Positions 9,040-17,392 of a stretch of 64,000 nucleotides of DNA are shown one piece after another. The notes below the pieces were generated by a model. It worked only from the letters and a program-made list of their open reading frames with translations, searched no databases and was not told the DNA's origin. The stretch spans positions 2,294,001 through 2,358,000 of the forward strand of contig NZ_CP092427.2 in the NCBI RefSeq assembly GCF_022374875.2. The letters are read 5' to 3'. This stretch comes from Mycolicibacterium rufum (GTDB lineage: Bacteria > Actinomycetota > Actinomycetes > Mycobacteriales > Mycobacteriaceae). Within the stretch, counting starts at the first letter, position 1. The number at the start of each line of letters is the position of its first letter. A program made the position numbers and the translations under genes.

Positions 9040-9861
9040 TTACTTGTCGGCGGCCAGTGCCTGCACCACGCGGCCCGAGACTCCCGACCGGTGATCGCGT
9101 AACACGGTGCGCAGCACCCGGATTCCGTCGCGCACGGCGCGCAGGTTGGACTTGCCGTAGCGGCGCGGCATCTCCATGCTCGGCACCTCGGCGACCCGCA
9201 GCCCCGCCTGCATCGCCCGGACCGTCATCTCGGCCTCGATCTCGAACCCGGTGGCCTGCAGCGCCATCACCTCGAGGTAGCGGCGATGGAAGGCGCAGAA
9301 CCCGTAGCAGAGGTCGGTCAGGTCGGCGTCGAACGCGGAGTTGAACACCGCGAGCAGGAACTTGTTGCCCAACCGGCGGAACGGCGTGATGTCCGAAGAG
9401 CCGCCGCCGGCGATGAACCGGGACCCCTTGACGAAGTCGTAGCCGTGGGACAGGAAGTGCAGGAAGTGCCGGATCTCCTGGGGTGCCATGCTGCCGTCGG
9501 CGTCCATCATGACGATGACGTCGCCGGTGGCGGCGCGGAAACCGGTGCGCAGTGCGTCGCCCTTGCCGGTGCCCTGCTGCGAGACCACCCGGATGTCGGG
9601 CCGGTAGCTGCGTGCGGTGATCACGGTGGCGTCGGTCGAGTTGCCGTCCACCAGCACGATCTCGTCGACGTCGTCGCTGATCTGTTCCAGGACCCAGGCG
9701 ATGTTGCGCGCTTCGTTGCGCACCGGGATGACGAGGCTGACCGTCATCGTGGACGGCCCTGTGGTCCGGCGTCCGACGAGCGGGGTGGGCCCGCTGCCGA
9801 GGAGGCCGGCCCTGCGCGCTGTAGTGGTGTCGTGTCCGTTCTGGGCTACCAGGTCAGTCAC
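9040..9861 (-). CDS. Family 2 glycosyltransferase, polyprenyl-phosphate sugar synthase-like
   Basis: 273 residues. MTVSLVIPVRNEARNIAWVL, IVLVDGNSTDATV and VIVMMDADGSMAPQEI define a GT2 fold close to dolichol-phosphate mannosyltransferase and UndP-glycosyltransferases, without extra TM domains. The CYGFCAFHRRY and FEIEAEMTVRAMQAGLRV stretches are typical of this subgroup. I place the start at the GTG at 9861 because GGAG lies seven bases before it; longer in-frame starts lack such a site. As first gene of the leftward operon it may load the first sugar on a polyprenyl phosphate (inference). Confidence 0.8.
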   Translation of the reverse strand: MTDLVAQNGHDTTTARRAGLLGSGPTPLVGRRTTGPSTMTVSLVIPVRNEARNIAWVLEQISDDVDEIVLVDGNSTDATVITARSYRPDIRVVSQQGTGKGDALRTGFRAATGDVIVMMDADGSMAPQEIRHFLHFLSHGYDFVKGSRFIAGGGSSDITPFRRLGNKFLLAVFNSAFDADLTDLCYGFCAFHRRYLEVMALQATGFEIEAEMTVRAMQAGLRVAEVPSMEMPRRYGKSNLRAVRDGIRVLRTVLRDHRSGVSGRVVQALAADK

Positions 9862-10340
9862 CGTGTGGCTCCGTTTCTGTTCGGGATCGTGACGCTCCCC
9901 GTGGTGTCGATCCGCTCGCCCACACCCCGGGGTGCCGTCATTCGCGCAAACAGTGATGCGTTCGCTGCCTCGGCGGTTCAGGCTCCCGGGGACGTCAGGA
10001 ACAGACGTTAGCACCGCCCCTTCGACCACGCGAAGCAAAGATTCCGTGGTTCAGCTAACCGATACCGCGGGGTACGTCGTGAATCACCGCTACCGTCAGT
10101 AGCGTTACGCAATATGCGACGTTAAGACCTCAACCCGGGGTTCGCCGCGTAACCGGGGCCAATCGGACCGCGGTGCCAATTTCCCCGATGGTGCAGAGTT
10201 AGCAAACAAAATCACGGCCCACCCGCACCGGACAACAGTGACCAAGATCACACCCAATGATCAGTGGGCGAATGGGAAATGTGATCGCTTGTTAACAAGA
10301 GGCAAACTTCGTGACGGAACCATGACGCTCAGCGGCTCGC
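9862..10340. promoter_or_regulatory. Long intergenic region ahead of the glycan operon
   Basis: About 480 bp with no credible gene on either strand. It is noticeably richer in A+T (for example around 10195-10215 and 10255-10305) than the flanking genes, as expected for a control region. It must hold the promoter of the leftward glycan operon, whose first start is at 9861 with GGAG before it. A Crp-like site lies at 10237-10252. No -35/-10 pair stands out clearly. Confidence 0.5.
10237..10252. promoter_or_regulatory. Candidate Crp (cAMP receptor protein) site
   Basis: AGTGACCAAGATCACA matches the Crp consensus TGTGA-N6-TCACA in nine of ten specified positions, read on either strand. Mycobacterial Crp (Rv3676 family) uses this motif. 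It is about 375 bp upstream of the glycan operon start and about 160 bp past the regX3 stop, so the glycan operon is the likelier target. The distance is large and binding is inferred from sequence only. Confidence 0.4.
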
Positions 10341-10402
10341 GCCGAGCAGACGCAAACTCGGCCAGAATCGCGGGATTCCGGCCGAGTTCGTGTCTGCTCG
10401 CC
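10341..10402. terminator. 28-bp-arm palindrome after regX3
   Basis: Arms 10341-10368 and 10375-10402 pair over 28 positions with four differences around a six-base loop. It starts ten bases after the regX3 stop. In the RNA read in the regX3 direction, two of the four differences become G-U pairs, so the hairpin fits that transcript best. There is no U-run. It shares a 14-base block (TCGGCCGGAATCCC) with the palindrome at 29751-29816, so it belongs to a repeated family as well as being a likely transcript end. Confidence 0.65.
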
Positions 10403-10411
10403 GAGGAGAAG

Positions 10412-11098
10412 TCAGCCCTCGAGCTTGTAACCCAGCCCGCGCACGGTGACCAGATGCACCGGGTTCGCGGGGTCGGCCTCGATCTTGCTGCGCAATCGCT
10501 TCACGTGGACGTCGAGCGTCTTGGTGTCGCCGACGTAGTCGGCACCCCACACCCGGTCGATCAGCTGACCGCGGGTCAATACCCGCCCGCTGTTGCGCAT
10601 CAGGTACTCGAGCAGGTCGAACTCCTTGAGCGGAAGCGTGATGGGGCTGCCGTTCACGCTGACGACGTGACGCTCGACGTCCATCCGGACCGGTCCGGCC
10701 TCCAGCACCCCGTCGGGGACACCGGAGTCGTCGGAGTCGGCCCCGCGGCGCAGCACCGCACGGATGCGCGCGATCAGCTCGCGGGCCGAATACGGCTTGG
10801 TGACGTAATCGTCGGCGCCGAGTTCCAGGCCGACCACCTTGTCGATCTCGCTGTCGCGCGCGGTCACCATGATCACCGGCACGCTGGAGCGGGCCCGCAG
10901 CTGCTTGCAGACGTCGGTGCCGCTCATCCCGGGCAGCATCAGGTCCAGCAGCACGATGTCGGCGCCCGCCCGATCGAACTCGGCCAGGGCCGACGGGCCG
11001 TCGGCCACCACGGTGGCCTCGAATCCCTCCTTACGCAGGAGGAAGGCCAGGGGATCGGCCAAGGACTCCTCGTCCTCCACGATCAGCACACTGGTCAT
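10412..11098 (-). CDS. regX3: Response regulator RegX3
   Basis: 228 residues, OmpR/PhoB class. Receiver domain at 1-115 with acidic pair Glu8/Asp9, phospho-acceptor Asp52 (VLLDLMLPG), Thr in VTARDS and Lys in YVTKPYS. The winged-helix domain at about 130-228 ends TVRGLGYKLEG. The family member in M. tuberculosis (Rv0491) is activated by SenX3 under phosphate limitation and controls pst, phoA and ESX-5-linked genes. Its ATG is seven bases after the senX3 stop, so the two form one operon. Confidence 0.97.
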   Translation of the reverse strand: MTSVLIVEDEESLADPLAFLLRKEGFEATVVADGPSALAEFDRAGADIVLLDLMLPGMSGTDVCKQLRARSSVPVIMVTARDSEIDKVVGLELGADDYVTKPYSARELIARIRAVLRRGADSDDSGVPDGVLEAGPVRMDVERHVVSVNGSPITLPLKEFDLLEYLMRNSGRVLTRGQLIDRVWGADYVGDTKTLDVHVKRLRSKIEADPANPVHLVTVRGLGYKLEG

Positions 11099-11105
11099 CG
11101 CTGTC

Positions 11106-12299
11106 CTAGTCCTCTCGGTCGTCGTGCTCGTCGGAGTCCGCGCTATCCAAGTCCCTCGGATAGGCGGGAATCGACAGGGTGAAGGTGGAGCCCGTGCCCG
11201 GCTGACTCCACAGCCGGATCGAGCCGTTGTGGTTGGCCGCGACGTGCTTGACGATCGCCAACCCCAGTCCGGTGCCCCCGGTGGCCCGGGACCGCGCCTT
11301 GTCGACACGGAAGAAGCGCTCGAAGACCCGCTCCTGGTCGGCGGGGGCGATACCGATACCGCGGTCGGTGACGGCGATCTCGATGGTGTCGCCGCGCCGG
11401 CGCCGGCTGATCGACACCGAGGATCCGTTCGGCGAGTAGGCGATCGCGTTGGACACCAGGTTCGCGAGCGCGGTCACCAGCAGCGTTTCGTCGCCGAGGA
11501 CGCGGTAGCCCGTGGGCGCATCGGTGGTGATCTCGATGTCGGCGTTGTCGGCGGCCACCTTGTGGCGCGACACCGCCTCGGCCACCACGGTGTCCACGTC
11601 GACCGCACCGAGATCGGGCAGCCGCTCGGCGCCCTGCAGCCGGGACAGCTCGATCAACTCCCCCACCATGTCGGCCAGCCGGTGCGACTCGGTGACCATC
11701 TTCTCGGCGAAGTGCCGCACCGTGTCGGGCTCGTCCGCGGAGGCCAGCACGGCCTCGGCGAGCACGCCCATCGCGCCCACCGGAGTCTTCAGCTCGTGGC
11801 TGACGTTGGCCACGAAATCGCGGCGGGTGGCCTCCATCCGGGCGTGTTCGGACTGGTCGTCGACGTAGACCACCGCGAACCGCCGGTCGTCCTCGGTCAG
11901 CAGCCGCACGTGCCCGCGCACCGAGAGCCCGGATCGTCCCGGATGGTCGCGTTTGCGCGGGGCGAGATCGAACTCCACATCCTGCCCGCCGGCCAGGGTC
12001 CGCTGGGCGGCCTGCCAGGCGCGGTCGTCGAGAAGGCGGTCGCGCACCAGCCCGAGTTCGGTGGCGCGGCTGTTGGTGTAGACCACGTCACGGTGGGTGT
12101 CGACGACCACGATCCCGACCGGGGACTGCGCGACGACGTGGCCGAGCATCTGGGAGACGGTGATGCCGTTCTGCTCCACCGAACGGCGCTGACGGCGTTC
12201 GCGGAGACGTGGCGCCGCCCTGACGCCGAACACCACACCGGCCGACAACGCGAGCAGTGCCACGATCGCCGCGAGCAGCAGCGCCGATACGACACTCAC
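11106..12299 (-). CDS. senX3: Phosphate-responsive sensor histidine kinase SenX3
   Basis: 397 residues with GTG start. An N-terminal hydrophobic segment ([21 protein letters not shown], residues 2-22) anchors it. A PAS-like region follows, then the H box [12 protein letters not shown] with His168, the N box [11 protein letters not shown], and the G boxes DRGIGIAP and [13 protein letters not shown]. It lacks the usual two-TM periplasmic loop, as known for SenX3. A TACGAT -10 box six bases before the GTG suggests a leaderless transcript. Repeated GTTC motifs upstream are candidate RegX3 sites. Partner: RegX3 directly downstream. Confidence 0.97.
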   Translation of the reverse strand: MSVVSALLLAAIVALLALSAGVVFGVRAAPRLRERRQRRSVEQNGITVSQMLGHVVAQSPVGIVVVDTHRDVVYTNSRATELGLVRDRLLDDRAWQAAQRTLAGGQDVEFDLAPRKRDHPGRSGLSVRGHVRLLTEDDRRFAVVYVDDQSEHARMEATRRDFVANVSHELKTPVGAMGVLAEAVLASADEPDTVRHFAEKMVTESHRLADMVGELIELSRLQGAERLPDLGAVDVDTVVAEAVSRHKVAADNADIEITTDAPTGYRVLGDETLLVTALANLVSNAIAYSPNGSSVSISRRRRGDTIEIAVTDRGIGIAPADQERVFERFFRVDKARSRATGGTGLGLAIVKHVAANHNGSIRLWSQPGTGSTFTLSIPAYPRDLDSADSDEHDDRED

Positions 12300-12305
12300 G
12301 CGAAA

Positions 12306-12311
12306 ATCGTA
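12306..12311 (-). promoter_or_regulatory. -10 box of a leaderless senX3 promoter
   Basis: Reading leftward the sequence is TACGAT, six bases, then the senX3 GTG. TANNNT about seven bases from the start site is the mycobacterial -10 pattern, so transcription would begin at or next to the start codon. No Shine-Dalgarno sequence is present before the GTG, in agreement. Confidence 0.55.
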
Positions 12312-12380
12312 CGCACTCGGTGAACGTCATCCCAGCAGCGTGCGGCCAAAACGGGACACGTCACAGAAGCAAAGACGGAA

Positions 12381-12420
12381 GTTCGGTTCCGCGTTCTGCG
12401 CTGTTCACCCACTGTTCGCC
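12381..12420. promoter_or_regulatory. Tandem GTTC repeats, candidate RegX3/Pho box
   Basis: GTTC occurs at 12381, 12386, 12393, 12403 and 12414 on the + strand; the last three are spaced 10 and 11 bases apart, close to one helical turn. Actinobacterial PHO boxes are direct repeats of GTTCACC-like units with 11-bp period, and the best unit here is GTTCACCCACT. Location between gpm1 and senX3 fits autoregulation of senX3-regX3. The orientation is opposite to senX3, which weakens the case. Confidence 0.45.
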
Positions 12421-12437
12421 GGACGGGGACGCGAGGG

Positions 12438-13190
12438 CTACTTCGCGCCCTGGGCGGCCACCGCGGCCGCCCCCGCCGCCGCGGCCTCGGGGTCCAGATA
12501 GGTGCCCCCGGCGACCGTCGGCTTCAGATCGCCGTCGAGGTCGTAGCGCAGCGGGATGCCGGTCGGAATGTTGAGCCCGACGACGTCGTCGTCGGACATC
12601 CCGTCGAGGTACTTGACCAGGGCCCGCAGCGAGTTGCCGTGCGCGGCGATCATCACGGTCTTGCCTGCGCGCAGGTCCGGAACGATGACGTCGGTGAAGT
12701 ACGGCACGAACCGCTCCACGACGTCCTTGAGACATTCGGTCAGCGGCGCCCCGCCGGGGATGTCGGCGTAGCGGGGGTCGGCGTCCTGGCTGAACTCGCT
12801 GCCCGGCTCGATGGGCGGCGGCGGCGTGTCGTAGCTGCGCCGCCACGCCATGAACTGCTCGTCGCCGTACTTGGCCTTCGTCTCGGCCTTGTCCAGGCCC
12901 TGCAGCGCGCCGTAGTGGCGCTCGTTGAGGCGCCAGTCGCGGTGCACCGGGATCCAGTGCCGATCGGCCTTGTCCAGCGCGATGTTCGCGGTGGTGATCG
13001 CGCGCCGCAGCAGCGAGGTGTAGAGGACGTCGGGCAGACGGTCGAGTTCGGCGATCATCTCGCCGGCGCGCGCGGCCTCGGCCCGGCCCTTGTCGGTCAG
13101 ATCAACGTCGACCCACCCGGTGAACAGGTTCAGCGCGTTCCATTCGCTCTCGCCGTGGCGGACGAGGATCAGCGTCGCGGTATCTGCCAT
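12438..13190 (-). CDS. gpmA: 2,3-bisphosphoglycerate-dependent phosphoglycerate mutase
   Basis: 250 residues, dPGM family (Gpm1, Rv0489). [10 protein letters not shown] at 9-18 holds the phospho-accepting His11; [17 protein letters not shown] holds the second catalytic His; Glu in [22 protein letters not shown] is the third catalytic residue. Length is normal for the family. It interconverts 3- and 2-phosphoglycerate in glycolysis and gluconeogenesis in the cytosol. It lies 19 bp after the YbjN gene in the same direction, and a 138-bp gap separates it from senX3, which has its own promoter. Confidence 0.95.
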   Translation of the reverse strand: MADTATLILVRHGESEWNALNLFTGWVDVDLTDKGRAEAARAGEMIAELDRLPDVLYTSLLRRAITTANIALDKADRHWIPVHRDWRLNERHYGALQGLDKAETKAKYGDEQFMAWRRSYDTPPPPIEPGSEFSQDADPRYADIPGGAPLTECLKDVVERFVPYFTDVIVPDLRAGKTVMIAAHGNSLRALVKYLDGMSDDDVVGLNIPTGIPLRYDLDGDLKPTVAGGTYLDPEAAAAGAAAVAAQGAK

Positions 13191-13209
13191 ACGGCAGATC
13201 CTCTCACGG

Positions 13210-13731
13210 TCAGTTCTTGTCGTGGTCCTCGATGAGATGCTCGAAAGCCTTGAGGTTCTTCAGCGACTCGCCCCGCGACACCCGCCACTCCCACTCCTTC
13301 TGGATGGAGGTGCGGAACCCCAACTCCAGCAGGGTGTTGAAGTCGTTGTCGACGGCTTCGAGCACCTGGCCGAGCACCCGGTCGATCTCCTCGGGGCTCA
13401 CCGACGCCAGCGACATCCGGCCGACGAGGTAGATGTCCCCGACGTTGTCCAGGGTGTAGGCCACGCCGTAGAGCCGGCGGTTGCGCTTGAGCAGGAACTT
13501 GTAGACGCCCTCGAAGTTCTCGTCGGGCTTGCGGCAGACGAACGCCTCGATGCGGACCGAGTGCTCACCGACGGTGAGGATCGTGTTGGTGGTGAGCCGT
13601 CGCTCCCCGGGCAGCGCGACCACCAGGCCGGGCAGGCCGCCGGCCGCGCCCTTGTGCACGGTGTAGGGCAGGTCGTGTTCGGTCAGCGTGCTCTCGATGA
13701 CGGCCTGGACGTCCTGCGTGCGATCGGTCAT
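13210..13731 (-). CDS. YbjN-domain protein
   Basis: 173 residues, orthologous by position and sequence to Rv0487. The YbjN fold (a two-lobed alpha/beta domain related to type III secretion chaperones) spans most of the length: [25 protein letters not shown], then [22 protein letters not shown] and [21 protein letters not shown]. Function is not established in mycobacteria. Its ATG overlaps the mshA stop as ATGA, so it is coupled to mycothiol synthesis at least in expression. Confidence 0.85.
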   Translation of the reverse strand: MTDRTQDVQAVIESTLTEHDLPYTVHKGAAGGLPGLVVALPGERRLTTNTILTVGEHSVRIEAFVCRKPDENFEGVYKFLLKRNRRLYGVAYTLDNVGDIYLVGRMSLASVSPEEIDRVLGQVLEAVDNDFNTLLELGFRTSIQKEWEWRVSRGESLKNLKAFEHLIEDHDKN

Positions 13732-15038
13732 GCCCGTACTCCCCTGCGCATCGAGAATCGGCGCCCACCGCGGCGGGCCGTGGGCTGACGCTGGTGGCGG
13801 CCGCGGTGGTCGGCGATCGCGCGGCCGTAGCCGTCCAGCAGCATGTCGACGGTGTGCCCCCAGGAGAACGAGGCGGCGTGCTCGGTCGCGGCCCGGCCCA
13901 TCGCGGCCGGTCCGGCGGCCAGCACCCCTGCCAGGGCGCGGGCCCAGTCGGCGGGGTCGTGGCCGTCGACCAGAGCGCCGCTGACGCCGTCGCGCACGGC
14001 GACGGGCAGCCCGCCGACCGCGGCCGCGACGACCGGCGTCCCACAGGCCTGCGCCTCGACGGCGACCAGGCCGAAGGACTCGGAGTAGCTGGGAACCGCG
14101 ACGATGTCGGCGGCGCGATACACCGCGACCAGGCCGTCGCGGGTCTGCGGCGGCAGGAACGTCACCTGGTCGGTGATGCCCAGCTCGGCGGCCAGGTGCA
14201 CCAGGCCGTCGGGCGTGGCGAGTCCCGACCCCGAGGGTCCGCCGGCGATCAGCACCTGCGCTTCGGGTAGACGGGCGACCGCGCGCAGCAGCACGTCGGG
14301 TGCCTTCAGCGGCTGGATGCGGCCGACGAACGCGATGATCGGCACCTGCGGGTCGAGGCCCAGCGCGGCGCGCGCGGCGCCCTTGTCGCCGGGGGTGAAC
14401 GTGGTCAGGTCGACGCCGGGGTACACCACGTCGATGCGGGCCGGATCGGCTTGGTGCAGCGAAACCAGTTGCGCCGCTTCATGTTCGGTGTTGACGATGA
14501 GCCGGTCGGCTTCGTCGACCACCTGCTGCTCACCGATGGCACGCATCGGGGGCTCCGGGGAGTCGCCGTCGGCCAGGGCGGCGTTCTTGACCGCGGCCAG
14601 GGTGTGGGCGGTGTGCACCAGCGGTACGGCCCACCGGTCGGCGGCCAGCCAGCCGACCTGTCCGGAGAGCCAGTAGTGCGAGTGCACGATGTCGTAGTAG
14701 CCGGGCTCGTGGGTGGCCTCGGCGCGCAGCACCCCGGCGGTGAACGCGCACAGCTGGGTGGGCAGGTCGTTCTTGTCGAGGCCCTCGAACGGGCCGGCGA
14801 CCACGTTGCGCACCAGCACGCCGGGGGCCACCCGCACCACCGCCGGGTCCGTCGACGAAGTGGCCCTGGTGAAGATCTCCACCTCGACGCCGCGCTGCGC
14901 CAGCTCCAGAGCCGTCTGCAGCACGTAGACGTTCATCCCGCCGGCGTCGCCGGTGCCCGGCTGGGCCAGGGGGGAGGTGTGTACGGACAGCACCGCCACC
15001 CGGCGCGGCACGGGTAGAGACTCGGTCGCTGGACGCAC
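13728..15038 (-). CDS. mshA: D-inositol-3-phosphate glycosyltransferase MshA
   Basis: 436 residues, GT-B family 4. It transfers GlcNAc from UDP-GlcNAc to inositol-3-phosphate, the first step of mycothiol synthesis. Visible landmarks: [24 protein letters not shown] (residues 14-37, split donor/acceptor site), the hinge [19 protein letters not shown], and [21 protein letters not shown] with the ExxxxxxE sugar-nucleotide motif. GTG start at 15038. The operon runs regulator, mshA, YbjN gene. The order matches Rv0485-Rv0486-Rv0487. Confidence 0.95.
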   Translation of the reverse strand: MRPATESLPVPRRVAVLSVHTSPLAQPGTGDAGGMNVYVLQTALELAQRGVEVEIFTRATSSTDPAVVRVAPGVLVRNVVAGPFEGLDKNDLPTQLCAFTAGVLRAEATHEPGYYDIVHSHYWLSGQVGWLAADRWAVPLVHTAHTLAAVKNAALADGDSPEPPMRAIGEQQVVDEADRLIVNTEHEAAQLVSLHQADPARIDVVYPGVDLTTFTPGDKGAARAALGLDPQVPIIAFVGRIQPLKAPDVLLRAVARLPEAQVLIAGGPSGSGLATPDGLVHLAAELGITDQVTFLPPQTRDGLVAVYRAADIVAVPSYSESFGLVAVEAQACGTPVVAAAVGGLPVAVRDGVSGALVDGHDPADWARALAGVLAAGPAAMGRAATEHAASFSWGHTVDMLLDGYGRAIADHRGRHQRQPTARRGGRRFSMRRGVRA

Positions 15039-15074
15039 ACCGTCATGTCTACACCGCCGCGCGCGGCGACCTGC

Positions 15075-16367
15075 TCAGGCACTCACCTCGGGCCGGCGGG
15101 ACTGCGCCCGGCGCATCGCGCCGATCGGGTCCGCGTAGAGGCCGCCCAGCGACACGATGCCCGCGCCGGCCTCCTGCACCCGGTTGCCGAACGCCGTCAC
15201 CCGGATGTCGCGGTGGGGCAGCACCGAGCGGGCGGCGAACGCCGACTCGACGGTGGCCATGCCCTCCGGATACTCGGTGAACGCCTGACCGCCGACCACC
15301 AGGTCGTCCGGGTTGAGCATGTCGCGCAGCAGGGCGACGGCCTCGCCGAGCACCCGGGCGCGTTCGGCGACCAGGGCCGCCGCTTTCTCGTCGCCCTGCC
15401 GTGCGGCGCGCAGCACGGCGGTGACGGTCGACGCCGGACCGTCGGCCGGGACGATCCGCGCCGCGCGGGCCGCGACCAGCACCGCCTCGTCACTGACCGT
15501 GGACTCCAGCTCACCGCTGCCGCCCAGCAGGTCCGAGTGGGCCGGCAGGGCCGCGATGGTGCCGGGACCGCTGGCCGGGGAGTGCACCTGGCCGCCGATG
15601 GCCAGCGCGTAGCCGACCGTCTCGCGGGCGTAGACGTACAGGCTGGTCGTGGCCCGCCCGGGCGGCCGACGAACCCCGAGCAGCAGTTCGGCGCCGGCCA
15701 TCGCGTCGACGTGCGAGGCGATCGACACCGGCAGGCCCAGAGATTCGGCGAGCACCGGGCCGACCGGCGCATCCGACCAGCCCAGCCGCGGGTGGTCCAG
15801 GTAGCCGGTGGTGCTGTCGACGACGCCGCCCGCGGCCACGCCCACCCACAGCGGACGGCGGCGGTGCCAGCGGCTCAGGTATCGGCGGGCACTGGCGGCG
15901 ATGGCGTCCAGCGCCCCGGCCTGGACACCGCGCGGGGTCGGCGTCTCGACGACATCGAGGGTGCGGCCCAACAGATCGGTGGCGACGATGCTCGTGGTGC
16001 GGGCGCCGATGTGCACGCCGAGGGTCAGGAACGGCTCGTGGTTGACCTCGACCGGCACCCGGGGCCGGCCGATGGCGCCCGAGACCGCGAGGTCGGCGCG
16101 CTCCCGCAGCAGTCCCGCGTCGAGCAGCGCGGTGACCTGGCGGTTCACCGTGGCGATCGACAGCCCGGTGACCTGCGCGACGACGTCACGGGCGATCGGA
16201 CCGCGCTGCCGGGCCGCGGAGAACACCGACGCGGCGGCGGCCTCGGGGACACGCAGCGCGGGAGCCACGATGTGGTGCAGCAACGCCTGCGGGTAGCGGC
16301 CGGGGTTGGCGGGAGCGGTCCGCGCGGCCTGGTTGGCGTGCGAGCGGGCGGCAAGGGAGCGGGTCAT
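15075..16367 (-). CDS. ROK-family transcriptional regulator
   Basis: 430 residues. A winged helix-turn-helix at about 45-110 (GPIARDVVAQVTGLSIATVNRQVTALLDAGLL) is joined to a ROK sugar-kinase-like domain (VNHEPFLTLGVHIGARTTSIV, then LWVGVAAGGVVDS). The zinc-binding CxCGxxGC motif of ROK kinases is not evident, so it is probably a regulator without kinase activity. Ortholog by position: Rv0485, reported to affect PE/PPE gene expression in M. tuberculosis. It precedes mshA by 36 bp on the same strand, so it may share that transcript. Confidence 0.85.
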   Translation of the reverse strand: MTRSLAARSHANQAARTAPANPGRYPQALLHHIVAPALRVPEAAAASVFSAARQRGPIARDVVAQVTGLSIATVNRQVTALLDAGLLRERADLAVSGAIGRPRVPVEVNHEPFLTLGVHIGARTTSIVATDLLGRTLDVVETPTPRGVQAGALDAIAASARRYLSRWHRRRPLWVGVAAGGVVDSTTGYLDHPRLGWSDAPVGPVLAESLGLPVSIASHVDAMAGAELLLGVRRPPGRATTSLYVYARETVGYALAIGGQVHSPASGPGTIAALPAHSDLLGGSGELESTVSDEAVLVAARAARIVPADGPASTVTAVLRAARQGDEKAAALVAERARVLGEAVALLRDMLNPDDLVVGGQAFTEYPEGMATVESAFAARSVLPHRDIRVTAFGNRVQEAGAGIVSLGGLYADPIGAMRRAQSRRPEVSA

Positions 16368-16544
16368 GGAATCGTCCTCGAGTCGATCGGTCGGTGGGGC
16401 GGGGCCACACCTGGCGACTCAGCGGGACGGGATACGTCCGGGCGCAGTCAGGCGCGGCGAAGCGTGCAACAACAACACGCACGCCGCGCGGCAGCAGCAA
16501 CTGCCTGACCGGTCCGGATCACGGAGTCAATTTAACACGGGCGC

Positions 16545-16550
16545 TAGGGT
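16545..16550 (+). promoter_or_regulatory. -10 box of a leaderless SDR promoter
   Basis: TAGGGT followed by seven bases and then the ATG at 16558. No Shine-Dalgarno precedes the ATG. The 190-bp gap 16368-16557 is the divergent control region between the ROK regulator and the SDR; apart from this box I see CAACAACAACACG-type A-rich sequence at 16466-16480 but no clear operator. Confidence 0.5.
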
Positions 16551-16557
16551 TGCGTGC

Positions 16558-17316
16558 ATGACGACGCCATCTGATGCCCGCCGAGTCGCCGTGGTCACCG
16601 GGGCCAGCGCCGGTATCGGCGAAGCGACCGCGAGAACCCTTGCCGCTCAAGGCTTTCACGTGGTCTGCGTGGCTCGTCGCGAGGAGCCGATCACGGCGCT
16701 GGCCGCCGAGATCGACGGCTCCGCGATTGTGGCGGACGTCACCGACCCCGAGGCGGTGGCGGCGATGGCCGGCCGGCTGGACCGGGTGGATGTGCTGGTG
16801 AACAACGCCGGCGGGGCACGCGGACTGGAATCGGTGGCCGAGGCCGACGTGGACCACTGGCGCTGGATGTGGGAGTCCAACGTGATGGGCACGCTGCACG
16901 TCACGCGCGCGCTGCTGGGCAAGCTCATCGCGTCCGGGGACGGGCTGATCGTCACCGTCACCTCGATCGCGGCCGTCGAGATCTACGACAACGGCGCCGG
17001 CTACACGACGGCCAAGCACGCCCAGGGGGTCCTGCACCGCACGCTGCGCAGCGAGTTGCTCGGACAACCGGTGCGGCTCACCGAGGTCGCACCCGGCATG
17101 GTCAAGACGGACTTCTCGCTGAACCGCTTCGAGGGCGACGCCGACCGCGCCGACAAGGTCTATCAGGGCGTCACCCCGCTGGTGGCCGAGGACATCGCCG
17201 AGGTGATCGGCTTCGTCGCGAGCCGGCCGTCCCACGTCGATCTCGACCTGATCGTGGTGCGGCCACGGGATCAGGTGAGCGGCGCGACCGGTTCGCGCTT
17301 CAACCGGTCGTCGTGA
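16558..17316 (+). CDS. Short-chain dehydrogenase/reductase
   Basis: 252 residues, classical SDR. Cofactor motif VTGASAGIGEATA at 13-25, NNAGGA near 82, catalytic Ser in VTSIAA and YTTAKHAQG (Tyr-x-x-x-Lys). VCVARREEP after beta-2 suggests NADP(H) preference. It is the counterpart of Rv0484c and related to YdfG-type 3-hydroxy acid/serine dehydrogenases. Substrate unknown. It stands alone, converging on the L,D-transpeptidase gene with a hairpin between. Confidence 0.9.
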   Translation: MTTPSDARRVAVVTGASAGIGEATARTLAAQGFHVVCVARREEPITALAAEIDGSAIVADVTDPEAVAAMAGRLDRVDVLVNNAGGARGLESVAEADVDHWRWMWESNVMGTLHVTRALLGKLIASGDGLIVTVTSIAAVEIYDNGAGYTTAKHAQGVLHRTLRSELLGQPVRLTEVAPGMVKTDFSLNRFEGDADRADKVYQGVTPLVAEDIAEVIGFVASRPSHVDLDLIVVRPRDQVSGATGSRFNRSS

Positions 17317-17323
17317 TCGTTCG

Positions 17324-17376
17324 AGACTGCGCTGAGGGCGGCCGTCACCGGCGTGTCGCCGCCCTGGGCGCAGTCT
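17324..17376. terminator. Bidirectional hairpin between convergent genes
   Basis: Arms 17324-17342 (AGACTGCGCTGAGGGCGGC) and 17358-17376 (GCCGCCCTGGGCGCAGTCT) pair at 17 of 19 positions around a 15-base loop. It fills the gap between the SDR and L,D-transpeptidase stops, so it can end both transcripts. No T-run follows on either side, as is common in mycobacteria. Confidence 0.7.
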
Positions 17377-17392
17377 GGACGGTGAACTCGTC

